64,000 bases of DNA from Mytilus edulis (GCF_963676685.1 NC_092354.1:39640950-39704949), one strand, 5' to 3'; shown: positions 23,301-33,309, counted from the stretch's first letter. Program-made: numbers and translations. The notes: a model not told the origin generated them from the letters alone.

Positions 23301-26300
23301 AGAACACACAGGGGTTATATATCCGATACTCCGAAAGATATAGAGAACACACAGGGGTAATATATCCGATACTCCGAAAGATATAGAGAAGACACAGGGG
23401 TAATATATCCGATATTTCGAAAGATATAAAGAAGCCACAGGGGTAATATATCCGATACTCCGAAAGACATAGAGAACACATATATAAAACAATATAACAA
23501 TGTATAGATCAATCTGAATTCGATATGAAAACAAAACAACCAACAAATAAATTTCATAAAGTATCGATTAAAGCTTAATATGTAAATTTCTGAAAGCTAT
23601 TTCAAAGAGAATTACAACTACAATATGCAGTTTTCAGCTGATTTATACACGTCCAACAGATTATTCTACAGTCAGACAAATAGAGAAAGCTTTACCTGTT
23701 TATGCAAAAAAGTATTAGTATCGAAGATATTTAGAGGTTTCTGATTAATATTATCATTTATTATTTTACAGCGCGGCATAGTTCATAGGTAGAACTATGA
23801 TATCATCGAATACCAAATTTATCTTGAGCACTTTAATTGCACTGCATTCTTCTATATCTTGAAAAGATAACAGAAATGAGAAGGGGGGGGGGGGGGGTCT
23901 GGTCTTTTCATGTTGACCGGGTGTCTTTTTTTAACGCTACGCGGACAGATTATTGTGTTCATGTACAATGTAGACAAATTATTTTAGATTTTTTTAATTT
24001 TTTTTATTTGAAAAATGTTGGCAAGATTTTTATTTCTTTTAATCCAAGTGCTGGATATTTTTTTCTAAAAAAGACCCCCCCCCCCCCCCTTATAAAGTCA
24101 AATGGTCCGTGCCTAATCGTGTCTGTCTAGTAAAACATATAGAGTTCATAATCAAATATTATATATTGTGTTTAAGCCGTTCCTAAACCACAGCTTGTTA
24201 ACGTTTACGCTGAATTTCACGGGTTATTTTCTCAACTTTACAAGAATTTGTATCAAACTAGACAATAAATAATATTTACAATTATAATCGGCTTAATATT
24301 CAATTTGATTTCAATTTTATTCCTATTTCGTTTCATTTCGCTTCGTTTCGTTTCTTTTCGTTTTGTTTCTTTTCGCTTCGTTTCGTTTCTATTTCGTTTC
24401 GTTCCCTTTCTTTTCGTTTCTATTTTGGTTCGCACTTTATATGCACCTTCTCGTTTTAAATATTCACATGGATAAAACCAAAATCCAAGATAAAAAAAGC
24501 TGACAAAAATCCAAAAACATGACAAGTGAACTTCCTTGAGTAAAGATTCATTAAGTACAAAAAGTAATAAGATTAAGATTATTCTAATTGCAGTTTTATT
24601 ATATGTATTTTATATCAATAAAGAAGAAGGATCTCTAGTTTCTCATCACAAGCCAACTGGTCAGAGCTCTATTTTCTGTGCTGAGGGATACCTATGCGAA
24701 CCAGAAGCAGGGGTGGACGGAATTAAACAGCTCACCAACATCTTCCATACAAAACGGGAACTGGAACCTTTTTGGTGGGTCAATCTCGGACAGGTGTATA
24801 CGGTACTAAAGGTGGTCAGTACGAATCGGATGCATAGCTGTTGTGGTAAGTAATATACTATGTTATAAGACAGGTTTATGTATATTGATTATACTTTGAT
24901 CCACCAGGAGCGCATAGAACGATCAATCCACCAGGAGCGCATACAGCGCATAACCACATAGAACCAATACAAAGTAGCAAAGTCAATGCAATATGAAGTT
25001 GTCATCTTAAATTTATCAGCGGTGTATAAAAGGAACGTAAAACGTTAATTATATGCTGAAAATCCTTCTAGGATCGAATTCTGACTATGAAGCGGATAGA
25101 CGTTGTTACCTAAGGTATTTCAAATTTCTAAATTTAGCATCTGTGTATGCTTAAAAAGCGCATCAAGATCGAATCACCGACTATTAAGATAGTTTACTTA
25201 GCAATTTACCAGCATTTTTATCATTAGAAATGAGAATCGAAATAGGAAATGTGTCAAAGAGACAACAACCCGACCATAGAACAGACAACAGCAGAAGGTC
25301 ACCAACAGGTCTTCAATACAGTGAGAAATTCCCGCACTCGAATGCGTCCTTCAGCTGGCCCCTAATCAAATATTTATACTAATTTAGAGATATTCGCGCC
25401 ATACTCAAGTCCAAATTGTACACAAGAAACTGAAATTTAAAATAATACAAGACTAACAAAGGTTATAGGCTCCTGACTTGGGACAGGCGCAAAATGCGGC
25501 GGGGTTAACATGTTTATAAGATCTCAACCCTCCCCCTATACATATAGCCAATGTAGAAAAGAAAACGCATAACAATACGCAAATTTAAATTCAGTTCAAG
25601 AGAAGTCCGAGTCTGATGTCAAAGAAAATAAACAAATTGAAAATAATACATAAATGACAACAGACTACTATAAAACTATTTAAAAACTTAATGTTTATTA
25701 TATCTGTAAGATCATGACATATGCTATACATAGTTTAATAGATAGACTTTATTGAATACTTCCTTTAGGTATTCAAGAACTAATTTAAGGGATACTTAAT
25801 AAAAGATGTAGGTTGAATACATTGTTAACAGCAAATGTGCATTAAAAGTTGATTGATTAAAAAACATCGGAATGTTGTTGTTGTTGTGTTTTGTTTCGTT
25901 ATCATATTTGACACTTTCTTTAACTCTGTATGTAATATATCTAAAATATTCATTCTTCAAAGATATTTTATTCTCTTATTTTAAAAGTTAAGTTTGATAT
26001 TGGGACTCGAGAGGGTTAACAAATGTAGTTTCATTACAAATTGTGCCTGAAACCCCTTCTTTTCTTTTCACAATGTTCATATACTTTCAGATTATATCAG
26101 TGTTATTTTGAACCTGCATTAACATTTTTAACCAAGTCTCTTATTGTAGTCCTCTTCAATGTAGTATGTGCTCTCTCTCCATCAATTCATTTAAAATCCC
26201 ACGGTGTATGTCAAGATGAAATGCAAATTGAATTTAAGCATACTTTATATTAGGGATGTTAACGAGTACTCGAGTATTCGAGTGACACTCGATGGTACCG

Positions 26301-27461
26301 AGTAAATTTTACCAAAACGATACTCAACTAATCGGTTTCCTGTTAGAATAAATCAGAACGAACATAGGTTATGAACAAGAGCATCTTTCCAAGATTTGCA
26401 CTTTAGCCTAAAAATTTTAGTCAGTTTACCACCTCTGTATCGTTAGAGCATATATTTTCCTAGCACCTAAGGCTATAAGTTACCTTTGAAAGTTGAGAAA
26501 TCGCCTCGTTCCTACAAAGCGGAAAATTATATATTTTAGAATAAGAACAAAGCAGTTGCATCATTTATCGACCCTCAGAAATTGATTAAATTTGAGTCAA
26601 CAGTAAAACTCTAATCAACACTCCTTTCATGATTATTTAATTTGAATTTTGAAGGTTCCATAATACTGTTGTTTGAGTAAACCTTTTTTCTAAAACTACA
26701 ATTTTTAATTACTTGATTAGATTATTGCTAGTTTACACAATTAGCACAAATGGTAAATATTTAAATGAGATATCAATTATGGTGTAACATTCCTTTTACT
26801 ATTATCTAGTCATACGTAAAACTGTTGAAGGTTTAAAACCAAAGACACCCGCCCCCAATAAATTAAATGGATAATAATGTTTTTTTGGGGCCTTTACAGC
26901 TTGCTGTTCGGTGTGAGCCAAGGCTTTGTTTTGAGACTGTACCTTGATTTTTAATAGTATACCTTTAAAATCTGTGCCTTGGATAGAACGTTGTCCTATT
27001 GGCACTTATACCACATCTTCCTTTATCTATAAAATTGTGTGTTCCATTTTGTAAATGTTTCACCGAGCGAGTACTCACGAATCGCCCGTAAAATCCGACG
27101 AGTACTCGATTAGCAAATCTTCAATGAGTTGACATCCCTTCTTTATGGAGATAATTGAGATAAATGGCAGTAGAAACTTTATAAACATATTATGTTAAAT
27201 CAATACCATTTAAGTTTCTTTATTGTAGGTAGTCGTCTCAGAAAAATGTTGATTCATGTCGGAGAAAACTTAGACACCTCTAACATGGAGCTATGTGGTC
27301 AGTTCATTGGTCCAGCCGTAAGTGGACAGGTCATAGTTACACAGTGTAACACATTACCAAAAGGACAAAAAGTAAAATTAACGAGTGTAAATACCGAACC
27401 AAAGGCATTTCATCTTACTGAAGTTGAAGTGTATGGTGTTGATGGATATTCTTCATATTAA
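20036..27461 (+). CDS. Gene B: secreted PAN-like / Cys-rich / CCP / F-type lectin protein (5 exons)
   Basis: Five exons join in frame: 20036-20380, 21474-21561, 22325-22495, 24594-24845 and 27229-27461 (1089 nt, 362 residues plus TAA). The first three match gene A exons 1-3 in length and phase and encode the same signal peptide, PAN-like, Cys-rich and CCP modules. After the phase-1 junction the CTLD is replaced by an F-type lectin (F5/8C-like) domain: HKPTGQSS, FWWVNLGQVYTV, S-T-N-R, adjacent C-C, then IHVGENLD and the final strand HLTEVEVYGV. Fucose-type glycan recognition is the family expectation, but the R-x-D part of the sugar motif is altered (R-M-H-S-C-C). The acceptor at 24594 is preferred for its pyrimidine tract; an in-frame alternative at 24624 would remove ten mostly hydrophobic residues. 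The gene is divergent from gene A, with about 7 kb between start codons. Confidence 0.86.
21474..21561 (+). CDS. Gene B exon 2: small Cys-rich module
   Basis: The exon is 88 nt, with acceptor TTATTCAG and donor T|GTAAGT. It encodes NLVGKCSTHTCAEGYKCVL and then ITCVIA, matching gene A exon 2 in cysteine spacing, length and phase. Confidence 0.84.
22325..22495 (+). CDS. Gene B exon 3: CCP/sushi-like module
   Basis: The exon is 171 nt and phase 1-1. It encodes C-T-G-R-P...NAELDEPFGLSRD...K-Y-M-C...FAVC...TGQWKSMFIC. All four CCP cysteines and the Trp are kept. The D/E-E-P-F-G-L-S-R-D stretch is shared with gene A exon 3. Confidence 0.86.
22725..22875 (+). mobile_element. R5 interspersed repeat, copy 1
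   Basis: It reads GCGACATTCATACAAGTGAG, ATAAAACCAGGCTCAATCA, GTCAGGAATATGACAGTT and TTCGTTTAATGTGTTTGAGC. It is shared with 34850-35060. Confidence 0.65.
23090..23215 (-). mobile_element. Degenerate R1 fragment
   Basis: It has GTATGATTGC, GTCACCGTACGGTCTTCAAC and AACAATG, matching part of R1 just before the minisatellite. Confidence 0.45.
23224..23481 (+). repeat. Minisatellite, six units of exactly 43 bp
   Basis: Units start with AGGGGT at 23224, 23267, 23310, 23353, 23396 and 23439. Each contains ATATCCGATACTCCGAAAGA and ATATAGAGAA with few substitutions. Because 43 is not a multiple of three and no frame contains a stop, all three minus frames look open; these are not genes. Confidence 0.92.
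23883..24088. repeat. Opposed G15 and C14 homopolymer runs
   Basis: Fifteen G at 23883-23897 face fourteen C at 24075-24088, with 177 bp between them. The runs could form a hairpin or a G-quadruplex. Confidence 0.8.
24594..24845 (+). CDS. Gene B exon 4: F-type lectin domain, first half
   Basis: The exon is 252 nt, with acceptor ATTGCAG and donor TGTG|GTAAGT, phase 1 on both sides. It carries the jelly-roll signatures K-P-T-x-Q-S-S, a single His (F-H-T-K), W-W-V-N-L-G, Y-T-V, S-T-N-R and the contiguous C-C pair typical of F-type lectins. Confidence 0.82.
25225..25570 (+). mobile_element. R3 interspersed repeat
   Basis: It holds GAGACAACAACCCGACCATA, GAAGGTCACCAACAGGTCTT, CTCCTGACTTGGGACAGGCG and ATCTCAACCCTCCCCCTATA. 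Fragments recur at 27960-28035 and 63220-63345. It lies in gene B intron 4. Confidence 0.65.
26254..27139 (+). mobile_element. hAT-like nonautonomous element
   Basis: The left end AGGGATGTTAACGAGTACTC is mirrored by GAGTACTCG and GAGTTGACATCCCT at the right. Flanks CTTTATAT and CTTTATGG look like a diverged 8-bp target duplication, as expected for hAT. No transposase frame is seen; an R2 copy is nested inside. Confidence 0.6.
26825..27025 (-). mobile_element. R2 repeat nested in the hAT-like element
   Basis: In reverse orientation it carries AGGTTTAAAACCAA, GGGCCTTTACAGCTTGCTGT, GTGAGCCAAGGC and TTGGCACTTATACCACATCT. Confidence 0.6.
27229..27461 (+). CDS. Gene B exon 5: F-type lectin domain, second half
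   Basis: The exon is 233 nt, from TTATTGTAG to TAA. It encodes GSRLRKMLIHVGENLD, M-E-L-C-G, VIVTQCNTLPKGQKVKLTS and HLTEVEVYGV, which completes the beta-sandwich. An AATTAAA signal follows at 27491. A decayed duplicate of the end of this exon lies downstream at 27824. Confidence 0.86.
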
Positions 27462-27490
27462 TCGATATACATGTATATATTTTTTTGTTC

Positions 27491-27497
27491 AATTAAA
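27491..27497 (+). terminator. Putative polyadenylation signal of gene B
   Basis: AATTAAA lies 30 nt after the gene B stop. The same motif follows the decayed exon copy at about 27.9 kb. Confidence 0.4.
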
Positions 27498-27823
27498 GAT
27501 ATTCATGATATATATTAGAATTATCAATCGTGTAGTAATGTTAAAAAGTACAGTTGTGTTCATCTTTAAGGATTTTCGCTTGTTATGTTTTGGAATTTTT
27601 GTCAGATTTTCGGAATCCTCTGGTTTGCAGCATTTGACACCTTTTACATGTATAATTATCAGCCATCTGTAAAAGTCTTATAGAATCTTTGTTATCTTTA
27701 TATAGTTTTTTTTAGAACTTTGACCTCTCATTGGAAAAGCTATACAAAATCAAGAGAGAACATTTTCCCGCCAACATTTCAATGGCTAATATCTCGAAAA
27801 CAAGCACATTGATTTATATATAC

Positions 27824-27945
27824 CAACGGCATTTCACCTCACAGAAGTTTAAGTGTATGGTGTGGAGTGAATTCTTTATGATCATAATATATTGTATTTT
27901 AGTTTAATTAAAGATAATCATGATAATGCATTAGACCTTATAGTG
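27824..27945 (+). pseudogene. Decayed tandem copy of the end of gene B exon 5
   Basis: The segment aligns with the gene B stop region: GGCATTTCA...AAGTGTATGGTGTGGAG corresponds to GGCATTTCA...AAGTGTATGGTGTTGATG, and the similarity continues through the AATTAAAGAT...CATGAT 3' flank. In the homologous frame it reads A-F-H-L-T-E-V then TAA, and has a later TGA. It is a broken fragment of a second F-type lectin terminal exon. Confidence 0.7.
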
Positions 27946-28689
27946 ATGGTAACAAGGAGTAAAATTGAGACTGGGAATGGGCAATGAGACAAAGAGCAGA
28001 CAACAGCCGAAGGCCACCAATGGGTCGTTAAAATGAACTTAGCAACATAACAATGATGTAAAAAATTAACAAAGGACTAATATCAGTTACTGACATACTA
28101 GCTCAATGTATCAATTAAACTGATAGAAATATTATGTTTTCGTCATATAAAAATCAAGTACAATCCCTCCCTTTAGGGGTAGTATCATACCATCATACAA
28201 TATATAAGAAGACTAATATCCCGTATCTAACCCGTATCTAGTATACAGCTGTGTTCTTCGTTAAAGCGAAAACAACACCATAAACAATTAAAAAAAAGGC
28301 CATAGTAAATAATGTGATAAACCTCCTATCACTCCTCCTTTTCGATAAAAGAATGATCTGTGTTTTCTAAAAAAAATCAGAATGTCCGATGATCTTGATT
28401 TCACTTCGATATTCATATACAATTTAATAAGAACAATTTAGAGTAAAAAGCAGTGGAATTACCAGATTTTAAAATAATAACTAAAATGTTGCACGAAATG
28501 ATTAAGGGGTTAGGTTGAATATCATATAGAAATCAATTAAATTCAGTATTTCAAGATATAAGTTTTGAGGCAAGTACAAATGAAATACAAACGGCAAAAC
28601 TGATGCCATCCATTTTTGTCACAGCCGAGATATAGGTAGAAAGATTTTGATTTAGATGTTTTGCAGACATATTTTCTACCTCACCTTTA

Positions 28690-29095
28690 CAATTTTCACC
28701 TGTAAAAGAGGGACGAAAGATACCAAAGGGACAGTCAAACTCATAAATCTAAAACAAAATGACAACGCCATGGCTTAAAATGAAAAAGACAAACAGACAA
28801 ACAATAGAACACATGACACAACATAAAAAACCAAAGAATAAACAACACGAACCCCACCAAAAACTAGGGGCGATCTCAGGTGCTCCAGAGGGGTAAGCAG
28901 ATCCTGCTCTACATGTTGCACCCGTCGTGTTGCTCATATAATATTAAATACGGTAAATAGTCTAATCTGGTAAGTCACATTCATGAACGGGAAGGGAATC
29001 TTAGTTACGACGTAAGGAAATATATCCGATATCAAAATGTATCATTTGTGAAACAGTGATTCCATAACGGTCAACCAACTCGTGATGGCGTCCGT
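28690..29095 (-). mobile_element. R4 repeat, first part (interrupted)
   Basis: It is the reverse of the copy at 8716, extended through CATTCATGAACGGGAAGG and CCATAACGGTCAACCAACTC to GATGGCGTCCGTAA. There a satellite array interrupts it; it resumes at about 30065 with TACGAAGGGATGATTCC. Confidence 0.6.
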
Positions 29096-30065
29096 AATAA
29101 AATTAACGGTACCAATTTTCTTGCACCAGATGCACATTTCGAAAATACATGTCTCTTCAGTGATGCTCGTAGCCGAAATATTTGAAATCCAAAGCGTATA
29201 TAAAAGATGAAGAGCTATAATCCAAAAGGTCCAAAAAGTATAGCCAAATCCGTGAAAGGAATCAGAGCTTTGCATGAGGGAGATACATTCCTTAATTTAT
29301 AATAATTTCTAATATTTTGTAACAGCAAATTTTAATAACACAAACAATCCGTATTTTCATGCCAGTACCGAAGTACTGGCTACTGGGCTGGTGATACCCT
29401 CGGGGACTAATAGTCCACCAGCAGAGGCATCGACCCAGTGGTAGTTATAAAATTAACGGTACCAATTGTCTTGCACCAGATGCGCATTTCGACAATACAT
29501 GTCTCTTCAGTGATGCTCGTGGCCAAAATATTTGAAATCCAAAGCTTATATAAAAGATGAAGAGCTATAATCCAAAAGGTCCAAAAAGTATAGCCAAATC
29601 CGTGAAAGGAATCAGAGCTTTGCATGAGGGAGATACATTCCTTAATTTATAATAATATACAATTACTGTCTTTTGATGAGGTAAATGTGTAGTTTTATTG
29701 ACTTTTGAAAAACTGATATTCACTGAGGCCAACGGCCGAAGTGAATATCAGTTTTTCAAAAGTCAATTAAACCACATATTTACCGAAACAAAAGACAGTA
29801 ATTGTTTTATTCCATATTCCGAGAGAAATGTATATAATGGCAATTATTAACCAAAACCAATTGTACATCAATCGTTTTTTACCAAAATAGTGCAGGTAAA
29901 AGCACGCGACGTTATGCGCGGTGAATATCCTTTTTTCGCAGGTGAATATGCTTATTTATTCAAAATCCCATTCATATAGAAAAACCTACTAAAGTTTTAT
30001 CAATATGGAATAATTTCTAATATTTTGTAACAGCAAATTTTAATAACACAAACAATCCGTATTTT
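29095..30065 (+). repeat. Satellite-like tandem array, two units of about 350-400 bp, with nested insertion
   Basis: TAAAATTAACGGTACCAATT starts at about 29096 and again at about 29448. Each copy runs through TGTCTCTTCAGTGATGCTCG, AAAGATGAAGAGCTATAATC and CATGAGGGAGATACATTCCT. Unit 1 ends with GCCAGTACCGAAGTACTGGC, a perfect small palindrome. Unit 2 is split by 29656-30008 and resumes with ATTTCTAATATTTTGTAACA. Confidence 0.75.
29656..30008 (+). mobile_element. Hairpin-bearing insertion inside the satellite
   Basis: The undisturbed unit reads TTTATAATAATTTCT. Here TTTATAATAAT and AATAATTTCT flank the insert, suggesting a target duplication of up to 6 bp. The first 145 bp form a strong hairpin: CAATTACTGTCTTTTGATGA...CTGATATTCACT / AGTGAATATCAG...GACAGTAATTG. 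Confidence 0.7.
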
Positions 30066-30240
30066 TAAAATATACGAAGGGATGATTCCAACTTCACCAT
30101 TTGAAACTCTTGATTACAATAGCTTCCTTGTGAGCAGCCACCCTCTATCAAGAAAATCATGATAGGAAATGCAAGCACGTTGCTACTTAGAAACGGAAAA
30201 TTTACATTGGAAAGACTGTTTTTGAGGACTCTCGGCTGTA
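30065..30240 (-). mobile_element. R4 repeat, second part
   Basis: It continues the R4 element after the satellite: TACGAAGGGATGATTCCAAC, CTTCCTTGTGAGCAGCCACC and AAATGCAAGCACG. I recognise this order from mussel repeats in which the two parts are contiguous. Confidence 0.5.
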
Positions 30241-30384
30241 AAAAAAAGGATAGCAACAAATATGAACCGTAAACACTGAAAAGCTTCATGTGAAGTGTAA
30301 ATAGGTACATGCACCTTCGCCAGAAAATTTTACATCACGTATAACAAAAACTCTTACTTTGACTAATTTGTTATATTTAATATA

Positions 30385-31060
30385 AAAAAGAAGATGTGGT
30401 ATGATTGCCAATGAGACAACTATCCACAAAAGACTAAAATGACACAGACATTAACAACTATAGGTCACCGTACGGCCTTCAACAATAAGCAAACCCATAC
30501 CGCATAGTCAGCTATAAAAGGCCCCGATTAGACAATGTAAAACAATTCAAACGAGAAAACTAACGGCCTTATTTATGTAAAAGAAATGAACGAAAAACAA
30601 ATATGTAACACATAAACAAACGACAACCATTGAATTACAGGTTTCTGACTTGGGACAGGCACATACATAAATAATGTGGCGGGGTCTAACAGGTTACCGG
30701 GATCCCAACCCTCCCCCTAACCTGGGACAGTGGTATAACAGTACAAAATAAAAACGAACTATAAAAAATAGTTGAAAAAGGTTTAACTCGTCAGATGGAC
30801 AAAAATACAAGTGGACGTGGCCGGGGACTTATACATTCCGACACAAAAAGACACAATGAACAGATCTGAGAGTACTCGCAGTTATCTGACAGCTAGTTCA
30901 AAGCCACTAACAACTAATAATAAAATCATGCACCTAAGACCAAACTATCAATCCGTACACATCAAAAATCCAATGGATTTAGTGTAAAGACGTAATGAAC
31001 ATGATAAACAGCCAGAGAAAGACACGATCTTGTGCAATGTCAAGTTACAGGTATCGACAG
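30385..31060 (-). mobile_element. R1 repeat adjoining the RT remnant
   Basis: This is a near-complete R1 copy (AAAAAAGAAGATGTGGTATG to CATGCACCTAAGACC) with the extension CTATCAATCCGTACACATC and TTTAGTGTAAAGACGTAAT. It ends within about 30 bp of the RT-coding remnant, on its 3' side. Confidence 0.75.
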
Positions 31061-31085
31061 ATTGTAGATAACATACTAGTAATAT

Positions 31086-32482
31086 TTAGTAAGCTTTTAA
31101 TCTACTGATAACAAAAACAATATGTTTACCAATAAAAACAATATTCAATGATCTTATAACAGTGTTAAATACGTAACCTTTTAGAATAAGTTTATTTAAA
31201 GGAGCGACAAGTAAACATGGATCATTTCTAAATTTCCGGGCACGGTTAACAACATTTACGTAAAAATGAGGATGTGATATTCCGTTTGAAATAAGTTTTC
31301 TACATGCACAACCAAACTTCAAAACCAAATCTTTATATCTATGGAAAAAATTAGTAAAGGTTGAGAGTAATTTATGGTAATGATATCCCTGGTTTAATAA
31401 TTTAGCAGTAATACATATGTTACGTTCGTTAAAATCAAAAACATCACAACAGACACGGACATAGCGAACAAGTTGTAAAATATAAACACCGTAAGATGGT
31501 GCCAAAGGAACATCGGCATCTAAAAATGGAAAATTAACAATAGGGAACGAAAAATCGTCTCTTTTGTCGTAAATTTTAGTGTGAAGTTTTCCGTTTAAAA
31601 CTGAAATATCTAAATCCAGGAAAGTACAGTTATTACCGAATAAATTTGATGTATTTAAAGTAAGTTCCTTAGGGTAAATTTCAGCAGTATATTGAGAATA
31701 CTCCTGATCATTTAATGAAAAAGAAAATGATAACGGTAAGTGTTGTTGAATTTATCAATAAAATGCAATTTCGACGGGTCTTTACTGAGTTTAATCATAA
31801 ACTGTGACTCGTAACAGTACAAAAATAAGTCTGCCATTAAAGGGGCACAAATAGTGCCCATGGGGATACCTACAACATGTCGATAAACTTTGTTGCCGAA
31901 ACGTACATAAATATTATCCAGGAGAAAATTAACAGCTTCAGTCATCTCATCACACCTCCAGTAAGTATATCTAGCATATTTAACTTTTTCATTAGAGAAG
32001 AAGGCTTTAAATGAGTTACAGCAAATATATTTACATTCAGCTTTACCAAACGACCATTCATTTAGATAGGAAAACTTTTGTTTAATATGATAGTGGGGAA
32101 GTGTAGTGTAAGGAGTAGAAAAACCTAAACTATTAACAGAATCAAAAGGACCATCAAAAGCCCGTAATTTACCTAAAACATCTAAAGAATTTTTCACACT
32201 CCAAAAATGGTTTATACCACTATGTTCATATATTTTATTACAATAGTTAACTCTTGTTCTTTAGATGAAAAGTGGCAAAGGGCTCTTAAATTTATAGATA
32301 TATGTATGCGAGTAGACTCCCAAGGTTAGGAATATCCCTGTCCATGCACTGAACCTTAAGCCAAGACTAGAGGAAAAAATAAACTTAAATACACGACGTA
32401 AATCACAACAAAAGCTTGAACCCGTCCTTACAAAACCTACTGCCCTGTAAATGCATTCTGCCTTTTCCAAAGTAAAAGACAA
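31086..32482 (-). pseudogene. Penelope-like reverse transcriptase remnant
   Basis: On the minus strand the palm region reads CDEMTEAVNFLLDNIYVRFG and then VVGIPMGTICAPLMADLFLY, typical of a Penelope-type RT. After T-Y-R-Y the expected L-D-D catalytic motif is missing and the frame shifts; coding similarity resumes as FLDLDISVLNGKLHTKIYDK, FPIVNFPFLDADVPLAPSYG and LLNQGYHYHKLLSTF. Only decayed sequence precedes 32197. The loss of Y-x-D-D and the frame break make it inactive. The R1 repeat lies immediately 3'. Confidence 0.75.
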
Positions 32483-33309
32483 ACAAAATTAACCAAAGGT
32501 GGATCACCTTATTTTCTTGCTCGTGTGCATGTCGTCAATATTATCATGCTTGGTTTAAGGAATCGCCGATTGGAAGTAACAATATGTATAGCCTTCCTTC
32601 TAAAATGGTGATTGTTTGTCCCACAAAAATATGTGAGATGAAACTAACTAATCATAGTGCCCTCGCACATCTTATTAAGTGACTCTTTGTAAATGCTTAA
32701 AATATGCGCATAAGTGGTCAAACGTCTTATCTAATAACTACAAACTAATTACAAAGGGGTTTAAATGCCCCAATTATGCACTGAAGTCATCATACAAACG
32801 TTGTAAGTGTCAAAAATTATTCGAGATTGAATGAGGACAATTAAAGAATTAAAGAAAAATTTAGATGTTATAAATGATACTTCTGAAGTAAGAAAACCTC
32901 AATACAAGCCAGCAATGTATACAACATGTGATAGCAATACTCTGGAGCACCAAATGCTGTTTTAAGTACAGAATTGTATATCTAGTGGTCAAACATTTTT
33001 ACCAGTCTCCATTCAGATAAACTCCGATAATAGAATGTCATGTTACTTCCGAGGAAATAAATACATTCATTGTGTAATACTCAACATTTTTGGATTCTCA
33101 GAAAATTAGAAAATTAGAAAAGACAGCATGAAATTAAGTATCCTCCAAAACTGGCACCATATATGAAATTTAATAGAATTCTTCTTCAACCTTTAGTGAG
33201 TCTGACTCTGATTAATGCTTTACATCCTGTTTATGGATTTCTTAACTAAATGTCAATAGTCAATACAATGTTATACGCCACTTTGAACAATAACATATTG
33301 TGCATTGAA

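Larger units (their letters stand above)
22880..24447. repeat. Large foldback with (GAAAC)n and (GTTTC)n arms
   Basis: GGTGCCTATAAAGTGCGAA next to (GAAAC)n at 22880-22975 is answered by the reverse, TTCGCACTTTATATGCACC, next to a (GTTTC)n-like tract at 24310-24447. The interval holds a 43-bp minisatellite and opposed G15 and C14 runs. It fills most of gene B intron 3. Confidence 0.65.

Noticed and set aside
22908-23481. Possible CRISPR-like direct repeats
   Set aside because: The units are contiguous with no unique spacers, in a eukaryotic intron; they are a microsatellite and a minisatellite.
23196-23557. Three overlapping minus-strand frames rich in Tyr, Ile and Leu
   Set aside because: They are the 43-bp minisatellite read in rotating frames; there is no domain and no splice context.
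24253-24525. Lys/Arg/Thr-rich 90-codon minus-strand frame
   Set aside because: It is the (GTTTC)n microsatellite read in reverse.
29042-29625. Two near-identical minus-strand frames starting MQSSDSFHGFGYTF
   Set aside because: They derive from the tandem satellite units; the similarity reflects duplicated repeat DNA.
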